A stretch of 16,900 nucleotides of DNA. Origin: Bacteroidales bacterium UBA5206 (GTDB taxonomy: Bacteria > Bacteroidota > Bacteroidia > Bacteroidales > Tenuifilaceae). The notes beneath the pieces are model-generated. The model did no database searches, was not told the origin of the DNA, and saw only the letters and a list, made by a program, of their open reading frames with translations. The translations under genes and the position numbers were made by a program. This document shows, one piece after another, positions 1 to 6,573 of this stretch. Location: positions 1 to 16,900 of the forward strand of contig DHVO01000216.1 in the NCBI GenBank assembly GCA_002412705.1. The letters run 5' to 3'. Each line of letters opens with the position of its first letter. Within the stretch, counting starts at the first letter, position 1.

Positions 1-488
1 TCAAGATTAAGGCTCTTGATGTAGGGAACAAAAATAGACGAAGCGTAAAGGTGATCAACAGGAACATCAAAGAAGCCCTGAATTTGATCGGCGTGTAAAT
101 CCATGGTCATTACCCTATCGACCCCTGCTGCGCAAAGGATGTTGGCAACCATTTTAGCACCAATGGAAACACGAGGTTTATCCTTTCGATCCTGACGTGC
201 CCACCCAAAGTAAGGGATAACTGCAACTACCTTGTAGGCCGATGCGCGATGAGCAGCATCAACCATGAGCAGCAGCTCAAAAAGGTTCTCGGTTGGCGGA
301 AAGGTTGACTGGATGATAAATACGGTGGAGCCCCTTACAGACTCATCAAACGATGGCTGAAACTCACCGTCGCTGAACACAGTTACATTCGACTTACCTA
401 GTTCAATACCAAAGCTTTTTGCCATATCCTCTGCTAAATAGCGAGTAGCCCTTCCGGTAAAGAACTTGATTTGGTGCTTGTTATACAT
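1..488 (-). CDS. prs: Ribose-phosphate pyrophosphokinase (PRPP synthase), 5' part only
   Basis: Makes 5-phosphoribosyl-1-pyrophosphate from ribose 5-phosphate and ATP, the activated ribose for purine, pyrimidine, His, Trp and NAD synthesis; cytosolic. The visible 162 codons are the N-terminal half of a protein normally about 310 residues; the gene continues past base 1. Recognisable family signatures are FSDGEF (38-43), the ATP/regulatory stretch PYFGWARQDRKDKPR (92-106) and DLHADQIQGFFD (130-141), which carries the conserved catalytic-site His. The start is the ATG at 488, giving MYNKHQIKFF and the expected family N-terminus. A TAnnTTTG element 36 bases upstream fits a promoter, so it is probably transcribed separately from engB, which ends 60 bases upstream on the same strand. 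Identity is near certain; whether the C-terminal half is intact cannot be seen. Confidence 0.96.
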   Translation of the reverse strand, partial: MYNKHQIKFFTGRATRYLAEDMAKSFGIELGKSNVTVFSDGEFQPSFDESVRGSTVFIIQSTFPPTENLFELLLMVDAAHRASAYKVVAVIPYFGWARQDRKDKPRVSIGAKMVANILCAAGVDRVMTMDLHADQIQGFFDVPVDHLYASSIFVPYIKSLNL

Positions 489-523
489 GGATTTATTGTT
501 TAACTGGGAGTTTTTTGGTTGCG

Positions 524-531
524 CAAATTTA
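524..531 (-). promoter_or_regulatory. Putative prs promoter, -7 element
   Basis: On the minus strand this reads TAAATTTG, a full match to the Bacteroidota -7 consensus TAnnTTTG. Transcription would begin near 517, leaving a leader of roughly 29 bases before prs. No TTG is seen at the usual -33 distance, so the call rests on one element. Confidence 0.45.
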
Positions 532-548
532 AGAAAATAAGCCCCAAT

Positions 549-1169
549 TTATTCCATATCAGCAGATAAAAGAGATGTTTTAGAATTAACTTCTTCTATA
601 AATCCTAGTATATCATCGCGCCCATCGCGTTTAACTGCCGATGTATAGAAAAAGTGAGGTAGCTCTTCCCATGTTTCAAGCAGGCGCTGCTTATATACAT
701 CCACGTTCGCCTCCAGTGTTCCCTTACCCAGCTTATCAATTTTAGTAAAAACTAGAGCAAAGGGTACCTGATTCTCACCAAGCCAGGTTAAAAATTCTAG
801 GTCGTTCTTCTGTGGCTCCAACCTGCTGTCAATTAGCACAAAAAGGCAGTGTAGGTTCTCCCGTTCAAGTACATACCCCTTTATTATTTGAGAAAATCCG
901 CTGCGCAGGGTTTTAGACACCTTGGCATACCCATAACCTGGCAGGTCCACAAGAAACCACTCCTTGTTAATAATAAAGTGATTTATTAGCTGCGTTTTAC
1001 CGGGTCTTCCAGACACTTTAGCCAAGGTACCATCGCCAACAAGCATATTTACAAGCGACGATTTTCCCACATTGGATCGACCTATAAAAGCATACTCTGG
1101 GAGTTTAGGATCGGGACACAACTTAACCGAAGGGCTACTTTTAACAAATTTGGCCGAACGAATTTGCAT
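549..1169 (-). CDS. engB: Ribosome biogenesis GTP-binding protein EngB/YsxC/YihA
   Basis: TRAFAC-class GTPase needed in other bacteria for assembly of the large ribosomal subunit; cytosolic, ribosome-associated. The protein is 206 residues, the usual length. All G motifs are visible: G1 GRSNVGKS (30-37), G2 Thr in GKTQ (57-60), G3 DLPGYG (75-80), G4 TKID (142-145) and G5 TSA (176-178). The frame is open upstream to 1370, but those 67 extra codons run back through a terminator hairpin and into the dipeptidase gene and do not resemble the family. The ATG at 1169 gives MQIRSAKF, the conventional N-terminus, and lies 35 bases downstream of a -7 element. It sits between the dipeptidase gene and prs, both on the same strand, and appears to have its own promoter. 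Confidence 0.95.
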   Translation of the reverse strand: MQIRSAKFVKSSPSVKLCPDPKLPEYAFIGRSNVGKSSLVNMLVGDGTLAKVSGRPGKTQLINHFIINKEWFLVDLPGYGYAKVSKTLRSGFSQIIKGYVLERENLHCLFVLIDSRLEPQKNDLEFLTWLGENQVPFALVFTKIDKLGKGTLEANVDVYKQRLLETWEELPHFFYTSAVKRDGRDDILGFIEEVNSKTSLLSADME

Positions 1170-1203
1170 GGTAATTACTATTTTAATGTAAGCTAGTATG
1201 CCA

Positions 1204-1211
1204 CAAAGGTA
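1204..1211 (-). promoter_or_regulatory. Putative engB promoter, -7 element
   Basis: Reads TACCTTTG on the minus strand, matching TAnnTTTG. It begins just past the T-run of the preceding dipeptidase terminator, so the promoter's upstream half would overlap that hairpin. The predicted start near 1197 gives a leader of about 28 bases. No -33 TTG is evident. Confidence 0.5.
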
Positions 1212-1214
1212 AAC

Positions 1215-1236
1215 AAAAAACCCCGGTAAACCGGGG
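1215..1236 (-). terminator. Intrinsic terminator after the dipeptidase gene
   Basis: A 6-bp GC-only stem CCCCGG/CCGGGG (1221-1226 and 1231-1236) with a TAAA loop is followed on the minus strand by six T residues (1220-1215). It lies 25 bases beyond the dipeptidase stop codon, in the right orientation. Confidence 0.85.
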
Positions 1237-1260
1237 CTAATTGTGTTTTGACCGCTGTTA

Positions 1261-2496
1261 CTATCCTTTTTGGCTGGCAAACTCCTGCGCTTTGCGGAAT
1301 ACTCGCATAAAGTTTTCGCCCCAAATCTTTTTGATATCCTCCTCGGAGTAGCCTCTGCGAAGCAGCTCAATGGTTATGTTCTTCATCTCGCTGGCATCGC
1401 GACAGCCATCTACACCACCGCCACCATCTAAATCGGTGCCTATGCCCACATGGTCTATCCCTGCAACCTTAACCATATGGTCTATGTGGTCAACCACATC
1501 GGACACAGTAGCCAGTTTTGAGGGAAACTTCTCGTTTATCTCATGCCACTCAGAGTATGCAATCATCCTAACGCTATCCGATAGATTTTTAAAGCTACCA
1601 TACTTTTTCTGCAGTTCGGCTCTAGCGCTATCCCTTGCAGGGTTTGGCTCAGGGGTTTTAACATAATCGCTAAGAATACACATTTGCACTACTCCTCCTG
1701 TTTCGGCAATTTTAAGTAGCATTTCATCGGTTAGGTTTCTAGGATTATCGCAGATTGCACGTGCACAACTATGCGAAGCAAACACTGGTGTTTTCGATAG
1801 TTCCACTGCATCAAAAAAGGCTTTATCAGAGATATGGGATACGTCAATAAGCATCCCAAGCCTATTCATCTCGGCAATTACCTCCTTCCCAAAATCGCTC
1901 ACCCCGTTGTGAATGGGGCCATCGGGATCGGTAGAAGAGTCGCAAATTTGGTTATTACGGGTATGGCTTAGCGTTACGTATCGTGCGCCTAAATTATAGT
2001 ACTCCTCTAACAATGCCAGATTTGTTCCAATAGGATAACCATTCTCCACACCTATATATATTGCACGTTTACCCTCCCTCTTCAACCTCAGCGCATCGGT
2101 GGGGTTAACAGCAATAGCCGCTCTATTAGGGAAACGCGCCACCTCTTTTTGCACTGCGGTAAAAATATCAAGTGCACGCTGATGTACCTCAGCATACTTT
2201 TCGGGTGTACAATCGTCCTGTCCAATAAATACGGCAAAGAATGCAGCATCGAGCCCCCCCTTTTCCATTTTGGCTAAATCAACACGGCTACCGCGAGCAG
2301 TATTGTTCTCCCCTCCAAAATCGAACCCCTCGCGAAGAAAATCTAAAGGTGTATCGGTGTGCGTATCTATGGTAACCATCTCTTCATGTAACTTATCGGC
2401 TAGAGCAACAAGTTCCTGTTGACTCTTAGGACCAGATGTGCAGCTAGATAGCAAAACGCCTCCAGCGGCTATGAGTAGTAGTATTTTAAGGCGCAT
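1261..2496 (-). CDS. Membrane dipeptidase (peptidase family M19) lipoprotein
   Basis: Zinc dipeptidase of the renal dipeptidase family, 411 residues. In characterised members it hydrolyses dipeptides, some with D-residues; the substrate here is unknown. The N-terminus MRLKILLLIAAGGVLLSSC is a lipoprotein signal with lipobox LSSC and acylated Cys19, so the enzyme should be membrane-anchored and face the periplasm or exterior. The metal-site motifs appear in family order: HTD (His46, Asp48), VENG (Glu151), SHI (His221), SHS (His242) and GTDLDG (Asp355). The family motif DHVGIGTD spans 348-355. The ATG at 2496 starts directly at the signal peptide. A terminator follows, and the YceI-type lipoprotein gene lies upstream behind its own terminator, so this gene is probably monocistronic; I see no convincing promoter element in the 85-base gap. 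Confidence 0.93.
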   Translation of the reverse strand: MRLKILLLIAAGGVLLSSCTSGPKSQQELVALADKLHEEMVTIDTHTDTPLDFLREGFDFGGENNTARGSRVDLAKMEKGGLDAAFFAVFIGQDDCTPEKYAEVHQRALDIFTAVQKEVARFPNRAAIAVNPTDALRLKREGKRAIYIGVENGYPIGTNLALLEEYYNLGARYVTLSHTRNNQICDSSTDPDGPIHNGVSDFGKEVIAEMNRLGMLIDVSHISDKAFFDAVELSKTPVFASHSCARAICDNPRNLTDEMLLKIAETGGVVQMCILSDYVKTPEPNPARDSARAELQKKYGSFKNLSDSVRMIAYSEWHEINEKFPSKLATVSDVVDHIDHMVKVAGIDHVGIGTDLDGGGGVDGCRDASEMKNITIELLRRGYSEEDIKKIWGENFMRVFRKAQEFASQKG

Positions 2497-2576
2497 ATAC
2501 AGGTTTATTTTATGGTTAATGGTGCTTTGATTTTTTGATACAACAATGGTTTAGCTCTTATTAACATATTGTGAAA

Positions 2577-2605
2577 TAAAAAAAGCTGGATAAAAATCCA
2601 GCTTT
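2577..2605 (-). terminator. Intrinsic terminator after the YceI-like gene
   Basis: A perfect 10-bp stem AAAGCTGGAT/ATCCAGCTTT (2582-2591, 2596-2605) with an AAAA loop is followed on the minus strand by a run of seven T that includes the stem end. It begins 25 bases after the YceI-like stop codon. Confidence 0.85.
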
Positions 2606-2629
2606 AATTTCATATGCTAAAGTGTGGGG

Positions 2630-3289
2630 TTACTTTGTAACAAGTTCTATTCTCAAGCCCATTTCGTCGTTAATAAAATTATCCTTTAGGTTAGCAATTA
2701 CAGATTTTGAACCGTAATTAACGCCCCAATCTACACGATTGATAACAAACTGAGGTGTTTTAGCCTCTAGCATTGCTCCATTCATGGTTACCAGCGCAGG
2801 AAATGCAATCCCCTTGGTTACTCCCCGAAGAGTAAGGTTGCCTTCAACTGTTACATTTGCATCGGCAGAGGCGGGCTCCACAGGAGTAACTTTGGTAATA
2901 ACAAATTTTGCTGTAGGGAACGAGTCAACCAAAAAGAAATCGGGTGACTTTAGGTGATCCACTAACATTTTGTTCATCTTCTCATCGGTGAGGTCAAGAA
3001 CCTTTATGGATTTCATATCCATAGTAAACTCGCCACCAACAAGAGCACCTTCGTTTACTCTAACAAAACCTTCGGTAAGATTAACTATACCATTATGCAT
3101 ACCAGTTGGTTTTGCGCCTTCCCAGTAAACAAAAGTTTTTGTTAAATCCACCATCATTTCCTGTCCAACGTTTGCGCCTACGGCATTAGCCTCAGTTGCA
3201 TCAACCTTTTCGCCCTTTGGGCCATTACACGCAACAAGGGTAACTAACAGTAAAGCGGAAACCGCTGCAATAAGTTGTAACTTTCTCAT
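2630..3289 (-). CDS. YceI-like domain lipoprotein
   Basis: A 219-residue exported protein with a lipoprotein signal, MRKLQLIAAVSALLLVTLVAC, lipobox LVAC and Cys21. The remainder has the YceI layout: a lipocalin-like beta-barrel opening with a TxxxWxG-like segment (KTFVYWEGAKPTG), the G-GGEFTMDM strand pair, a HLKSPDFF segment near the middle, then FPTAKFVITKV, VEGNLTLRGVTK and a final DEMGLRIELV strand. YceI proteins bind long isoprenoid or other lipid tails in a hydrophobic cavity; the role in Bacteroidota is not settled. The gene is preceded on the same strand by the aminolipid-type acyltransferase gene, but a terminator lies between, only about 21 bases from this ATG. That leaves little room for a separate promoter downstream of the hairpin. 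Confidence 0.9.
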   Translation of the reverse strand: MRKLQLIAAVSALLLVTLVACNGPKGEKVDATEANAVGANVGQEMMVDLTKTFVYWEGAKPTGMHNGIVNLTEGFVRVNEGALVGGEFTMDMKSIKVLDLTDEKMNKMLVDHLKSPDFFLVDSFPTAKFVITKVTPVEPASADANVTVEGNLTLRGVTKGIAFPALVTMNGAMLEAKTPQFVINRVDWGVNYGSKSVIANLKDNFINDEMGLRIELVTK

Positions 3290-3310
3290 ATTCTCTATTT
3301 TAATTTGGTT

Positions 3311-3345
3311 AAAAAAAAACCTGTCACTTGGATAGTAACAGGTTT
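3311..3345 (-). terminator. Intrinsic terminator or attenuator between acyltransferase and YceI-like genes
   Basis: Stem AAACCTGT/ACAGGTTT (3317-3324 and 3338-3345), extendable by AC/GT after one mismatch, followed on the minus strand by nine T (3319-3311, including the stem end). It starts 22 bases after the acyltransferase stop and ends close to the YceI-like start, so it could act as terminator for the first gene or as a leader attenuator for the second. Confidence 0.8.
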
Positions 3346-3367
3346 ATGCAAAAAAAGTTCAACAAAA

Positions 3368-5176
3368 CTATTCGGGTTCAAAGGTGTAGTCGGAAAGGTT
3401 GAACCTGTCTAGCAGCGATTTATCGTTAATCTCCTTGGAAAGCGAGGTAATTGTATCAATAGGTACTTGGAATAGGTCAAGAATAAGTAAACCATCAAGA
3501 GCATCGTTAAACTTAGGGTCAACATTAAAACCGATGATTTTGCCATTGAGCTTAATGTACTTTTTAAGCAGTACAGGCATTCGGTACTCTTCCTGTTCAA
3601 TATCCTTAATGAACTTATCTAGCTTCTCAATATCGTTAGACCCATCAAAAATAACATCGGTATCCTCCTTACTAATAGGAACACGGAACATGTTGCGAGG
3701 AGTAATAAAACGGGCAAACTCGTGGTCGAAGTAGTTTGCCTTCATAAAGTTGATTATCACACCCTTTGAGTAACTAGAGAAGTTGCTTGAGATGCTAACC
3801 GGACCAATAAGGTAGCGGTACTCTGGATTCTTAATAAGGAAGTAGAGAATACCTTTCCACAAAAGGAATAGAGGCAATGGCTTACGCTGGTAATCCTTTA
3901 CAATAAAGGAGCGGCCAAGTTCTATACTTTGCTGGAGAATGGGAGAAAAAGCCGAATCTATTTTAAAGAGGCTTTGGATATAGAATCCCTTTACACCGTA
4001 ACGATCCAGAATCTCCTTGCCTTTACCTGCGCGATAAGCACCAACAATACGCTTCTCGTCCATATCCCAAATAAAGAGCTGCCAGTAGTACAAGTCAAAC
4101 TCGTCGATATCAATTTTGCGATTTGTACCCTCACCAACCTCACGGAACGTAATCTCGCGTAAACGGCCAAGCTCATTCATAATATTAGGCATCTCAACCG
4201 AGGGAGCGCAGATTACGCAGTAGTTCTTGCTTTTGAATAGGGTGTAGCTCTTCATTAACGTATCAACCTCACCCTCAATTATCTCCTGAGGAACAGGAGG
4301 AATAACTGGCTCAGGCTGCTTTTCGGAACGCAGGCGATAGTTAAAAAACTTTTTCACCTCTAGCGATGAACCAAGAGCATAGGTCTTTAGGCGCAAAAAT
4401 CTTCCAAATCGGCTAATATCGGTAAATTCCTTTTGCTCTTCAACCGATATTGGATGACCAATTCTAATTTTAACAACCTTGTTACGCTTGTTCAAAATTT
4501 CGGAAGGGAGCTTTACCGTTCTCAATAGCGGATGAATTAGCCCCAGTATGTGAAATAGCCGACTATTGGTTCCTTGGAAATATACTGGAACCACTGGCAC
4601 CTCCGCCATTTTAATAAAGCGCAAAATGGAATCCTGCCATTGCCTGTCGGCAATACCTGGCGATTCGGTATTGTAATATGTAGAAACCTCCCCTGCAGGA
4701 AAAATGCCCAAAGGCATACCTGCTTTTAAGTGGTTAAAGGCGTTCTTTATGCCAGCAACACTAGAGGTTACCTTGTAACTACCCTCGAAGGGATCGACAG
4801 GTAGAATAAAATCCTTGATTGGCTCAATGCGCCTAAGCAAGAAGTTTGCAAGCACTTTGTAATCGGGGCGTTCCTCTGCCAAAAGTTTGATTAGCAAAAT
4901 ACCATCGATACCACCATAGGGATGGTTAGAAACAGTAATAAAAGCACCATTTTTAGGAATACGCTTCAGCTCTTCGGGGTTTATGTCGAACTGAACTTGT
5001 AACTCGTCTAGCGCTCCGTTGAGAAAATCGAGCCCCTTGCGATCGGCATACCTAGCATATAGCTTATTGAGCTTATTCAAACGCAGAATAAACATAAGCA
5101 ACTTGGCTACACCTCCACCACCAATAGCGCCCAAGCGCGCAGCTTTTCTAATATCCTCTGTTTCTACAAGTTTCAT
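3368..5176 (-). CDS. Bifunctional acyltransferase: PlsC-type O-acyltransferase fused to OlsB-like N-acyltransferase (OlsF/GlsF-like)
   Basis: A 602-residue two-domain protein. The N-terminal half (about 60-260) is a PlsC/lysophospholipid acyltransferase with active-site block NHPYGGID (84-91), which is His-X5-Asp instead of the common HX4D, and block FPAGEVS (159-165). After a Pro/Glu-rich linker (about 285-310), the C-terminal half (from about 313) looks like the GNAT-fold acyltransferase of ornithine-lipid N-acylation, with the typical ELGRSFI-x-YQ stretch (419-429). This order matches bifunctional OlsF enzymes, which N-acylate an amino acid with the C-terminal domain and O-acylate the product with the N-terminal one. 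In Bacteroides, the related split genes glsB/glsA make glycine lipids, so the amino acid here may be glycine or ornithine. The frame is open to 5257, but the ATG at 5176 is chosen because a -7 element lies at 5236-5243. Confidence 0.82.
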   Translation of the reverse strand: MKLVETEDIRKAARLGAIGGGGVAKLLMFILRLNKLNKLYARYADRKGLDFLNGALDELQVQFDINPEELKRIPKNGAFITVSNHPYGGIDGILLIKLLAEERPDYKVLANFLLRRIEPIKDFILPVDPFEGSYKVTSSVAGIKNAFNHLKAGMPLGIFPAGEVSTYYNTESPGIADRQWQDSILRFIKMAEVPVVPVYFQGTNSRLFHILGLIHPLLRTVKLPSEILNKRNKVVKIRIGHPISVEEQKEFTDISRFGRFLRLKTYALGSSLEVKKFFNYRLRSEKQPEPVIPPVPQEIIEGEVDTLMKSYTLFKSKNYCVICAPSVEMPNIMNELGRLREITFREVGEGTNRKIDIDEFDLYYWQLFIWDMDEKRIVGAYRAGKGKEILDRYGVKGFYIQSLFKIDSAFSPILQQSIELGRSFIVKDYQRKPLPLFLLWKGILYFLIKNPEYRYLIGPVSISSNFSSYSKGVIINFMKANYFDHEFARFITPRNMFRVPISKEDTDVIFDGSNDIEKLDKFIKDIEQEEYRMPVLLKKYIKLNGKIIGFNVDPKFNDALDGLLILDLFQVPIDTITSLSKEINDKSLLDRFNLSDYTFEPE

Positions 5177-5235
5177 AACAAAAAAGTGTTGTACATAGTA
5201 CAAAATCAATAAAAAATGCCATGCTAAGCACAGGA

Positions 5236-5243
5236 CAAATATA
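5236..5243 (-). promoter_or_regulatory. Putative promoter of the bifunctional acyltransferase gene, -7 element
   Basis: Minus strand TATATTTG, a full match to TAnnTTTG. The predicted start near 5229 gives a leader of about 52 bases to the ATG at 5176. The -33 region has no clear TTG. The position argues against the longer open frame starting at 5257. Confidence 0.5.
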
Positions 5244-5445
5244 GCAAGGGATTGCAATAAAAGACACCCCGTGTAAAATTAGAAATCCGAATCTCCTGTT
5301 GTTAGACCTATATATGCACGAATCCGCTGTAAATATCGAAAAAAACAATTAGCAAAACAACCTTACAGAGAATAGCCTTATCCTTAATTTTGTTTTAAAA
5401 GATTCCTTTGGCATAACCTAACACGGTAAAACTCGTATGCCCTTT

Positions 5446-5477
5446 TTGTGAAATCATTGCTAAACGTTGTACCTTTG
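5446..5477 (+). promoter_or_regulatory. Putative promoter of the paralog-pair gene at 5604
   Basis: TTG at 5446-5448, a 21-base spacer, then TACCTTTG at 5470-5477, matching the -33 TTG / -7 TAnnTTTG layout of Bacteroidota promoters. It implies a leader of about 120 bases. Confidence 0.6.
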
Positions 5478-5603
5478 CTGTAGCAGGCAGCAGAGCAATA
5501 CGCTGCAACACAATTTAAAAGCCCCAGTAATTGCACTGTGTTAACATTTTTGGCACGGCGGGTGTTAGTATCAAAATGATAAAACTATTTAATACTTTAA
5601 CTG

Positions 5604-6449
5604 ATGAAGAAGTTTATTCTACTTGCCCTTTTACTGGGCACAGCCATGTACGCACTTGCGGACAGAAACGTAATAAGGCACGAAGACATTAAAACCTTCC
5701 TTAAAACTAAAACCTACGTTGTGCTAGAAGACAATCCTATGTCGGCGTACAACTTTAAAGTGAAGGAAGCGGTAGAAAAAGCGTGGAACATAACCCCATA
5801 TGAATTTATATCGACAGCGCAGTTTGAAGAGATGCGCAAGGATATAGACAAGTCGTTCCTTGTAATGATACAGGTTAAGTTTAGCAAAGATAAGCTTGAG
5901 GCACTTTACAACTTTATGAGTATTACCCTAGGCTCTGGAGTGAGCAAAATTACCGACATGCCCGACATTGTATCAATACCCCTTAGCTACTCCAGCGTTC
6001 CTGAAGATAGCTACGCTTACAAAATTGAAAGTTTTATTAGGTTTATGCAGGATCACATTAGAATGCTTGACAAAAATCCTGAGCTAATAAAGAATAACAT
6101 CTACGATTACTACAACAAGAACATGAAGGATAACGTTAGCAAAAAAGAGCTTTGGCTCTTGGAAAAAGACGTTGAAAAAAGCATTCGTAGCCTTGATAAA
6201 ATACGTAAGGCCTACCCTCATGTTGTAAGAATTGTGAAGGAAGAAGATATTGAAAAAGCCATTGCAGAGAAGAACCCCAACGTGATATTCCTACACAAGG
6301 TTGGACCAGAGGGAACCCGACTGCAGGCACGTTGCTACAAGGTGCTAATTGGTGCTGGCGACGATAAATTTTACTACTTCGACTACCACACCATCGACAA
6401 AAGCGACGGCGACGGATTCCTAAGCAAGGATTTCAAAAGAATAAAGTAA
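5604..6449 (+). CDS. Exported protein of unknown function, paralog 1 of a tandem pair
   Basis: I do not recognise this family. The 281-residue protein begins with a signal peptide (MKKFILLALLLGTAMYALA, cleavage near 19-20, no lipobox) and should be periplasmic or secreted. It contains two similar alpha/beta segments. The first (about 34-91) reads KTYVVLED, a helix ending EKAW, YEFIS, then a hydrophobic strand FLVMIQV. The second (about 181-233) reads ELWLLEKDV, a helix, HVVRIVKEEDIEKAI, then VIFLHKV. The segments are joined by a charged, helix-rich middle (about 135-180). The protein resembles the next gene product along its length; best-matched blocks are EAVEKAW-ITPYEFIS, YNFMSITLG with a MP-I segment, and RCYKVLI (243-249). 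The strand-helix-strand pattern loosely recalls TolB-N/CsgG-type periplasmic domains, which is only a fold-level guess. Confidence 0.75.
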   Translation: MKKFILLALLLGTAMYALADRNVIRHEDIKTFLKTKTYVVLEDNPMSAYNFKVKEAVEKAWNITPYEFISTAQFEEMRKDIDKSFLVMIQVKFSKDKLEALYNFMSITLGSGVSKITDMPDIVSIPLSYSSVPEDSYAYKIESFIRFMQDHIRMLDKNPELIKNNIYDYYNKNMKDNVSKKELWLLEKDVEKSIRSLDKIRKAYPHVVRIVKEEDIEKAIAEKNPNVIFLHKVGPEGTRLQARCYKVLIGAGDDKFYYFDYHTIDKSDGDGFLSKDFKRIK

Positions 6450-6462
6450 CCATTTTAATAAT

Positions 6463-6507
6463 ATAAAGCCGCTGTTGTTGAGTTACATAAAACAACAGCG
6501 GCTTTAT
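6463..6507 (+). terminator. Long hairpin between the two paralogs, likely terminator
   Basis: A perfect 17-bp inverted repeat (6463-6479 with 6491-6507, arm core AAAGCCGCTGTTGTT) around an 11-base loop, starting 13 bases after the stop codon. The T-run afterwards is short (TTTATTA), so termination may be partial; the structure is nearly symmetric and could also stabilise the upstream mRNA 3' end. Confidence 0.65.
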
Positions 6508-6573
6508 TACGTTTACTAATTAGGAGAAATAATTAGCCACAACAATTTTTCATCAACATAAAAAACAGAAATC

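Larger units (their letters stand above)
5177..5603. other. 427-base divergent intergenic region
   Basis: No gene is supported here. It holds the minus-strand promoter at 5236-5243, a small inverted repeat TTGTAC-ATA-GTACAA at 5189-5203 within the acyltransferase leader, and the plus-strand promoter at 5446-5477. The plus-strand leader (about 5484-5603) contains a GCAGC/GCTGC pairing around 5490-5515 and an 8-bp palindrome TGTTAACA at 5539-5546. I see nothing recognisable in 5260-5440, which is AT-rich with no convincing reading frame. Confidence 0.6.

Noticed and set aside
1170..1370. 67-codon N-terminal extension of engB
   Set aside because: It would cross the dipeptidase terminator and stop codon and adds sequence unlike any EngB; the ATG at 1169 gives the normal protein.
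1370..1666. Open frame of 98 codons on the plus strand
   Set aside because: Antisense to the M19 dipeptidase, low-complexity Ser/Pro-rich translation, no family resemblance.
5177..5257. 27-codon hydrophobic N-terminal extension of the bifunctional acyltransferase
   Set aside because: It looks like a possible membrane anchor, but it spans the -7 element at 5236-5243 and the shorter start gives the family-like N-terminus. Not fully excluded.
5148..5348. Minus-strand open frame of 66 codons in the divergent region
   Set aside because: Overlaps the start of the acyltransferase gene and its promoter; no recognisable features.
6516..6536. Inverted repeat CTAATTA-N7-TAATTAG upstream of paralog 2
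   Set aside because: Only 7 AT-rich pairs; expected by chance in such DNA, and no promoter element beside it to give it a role.
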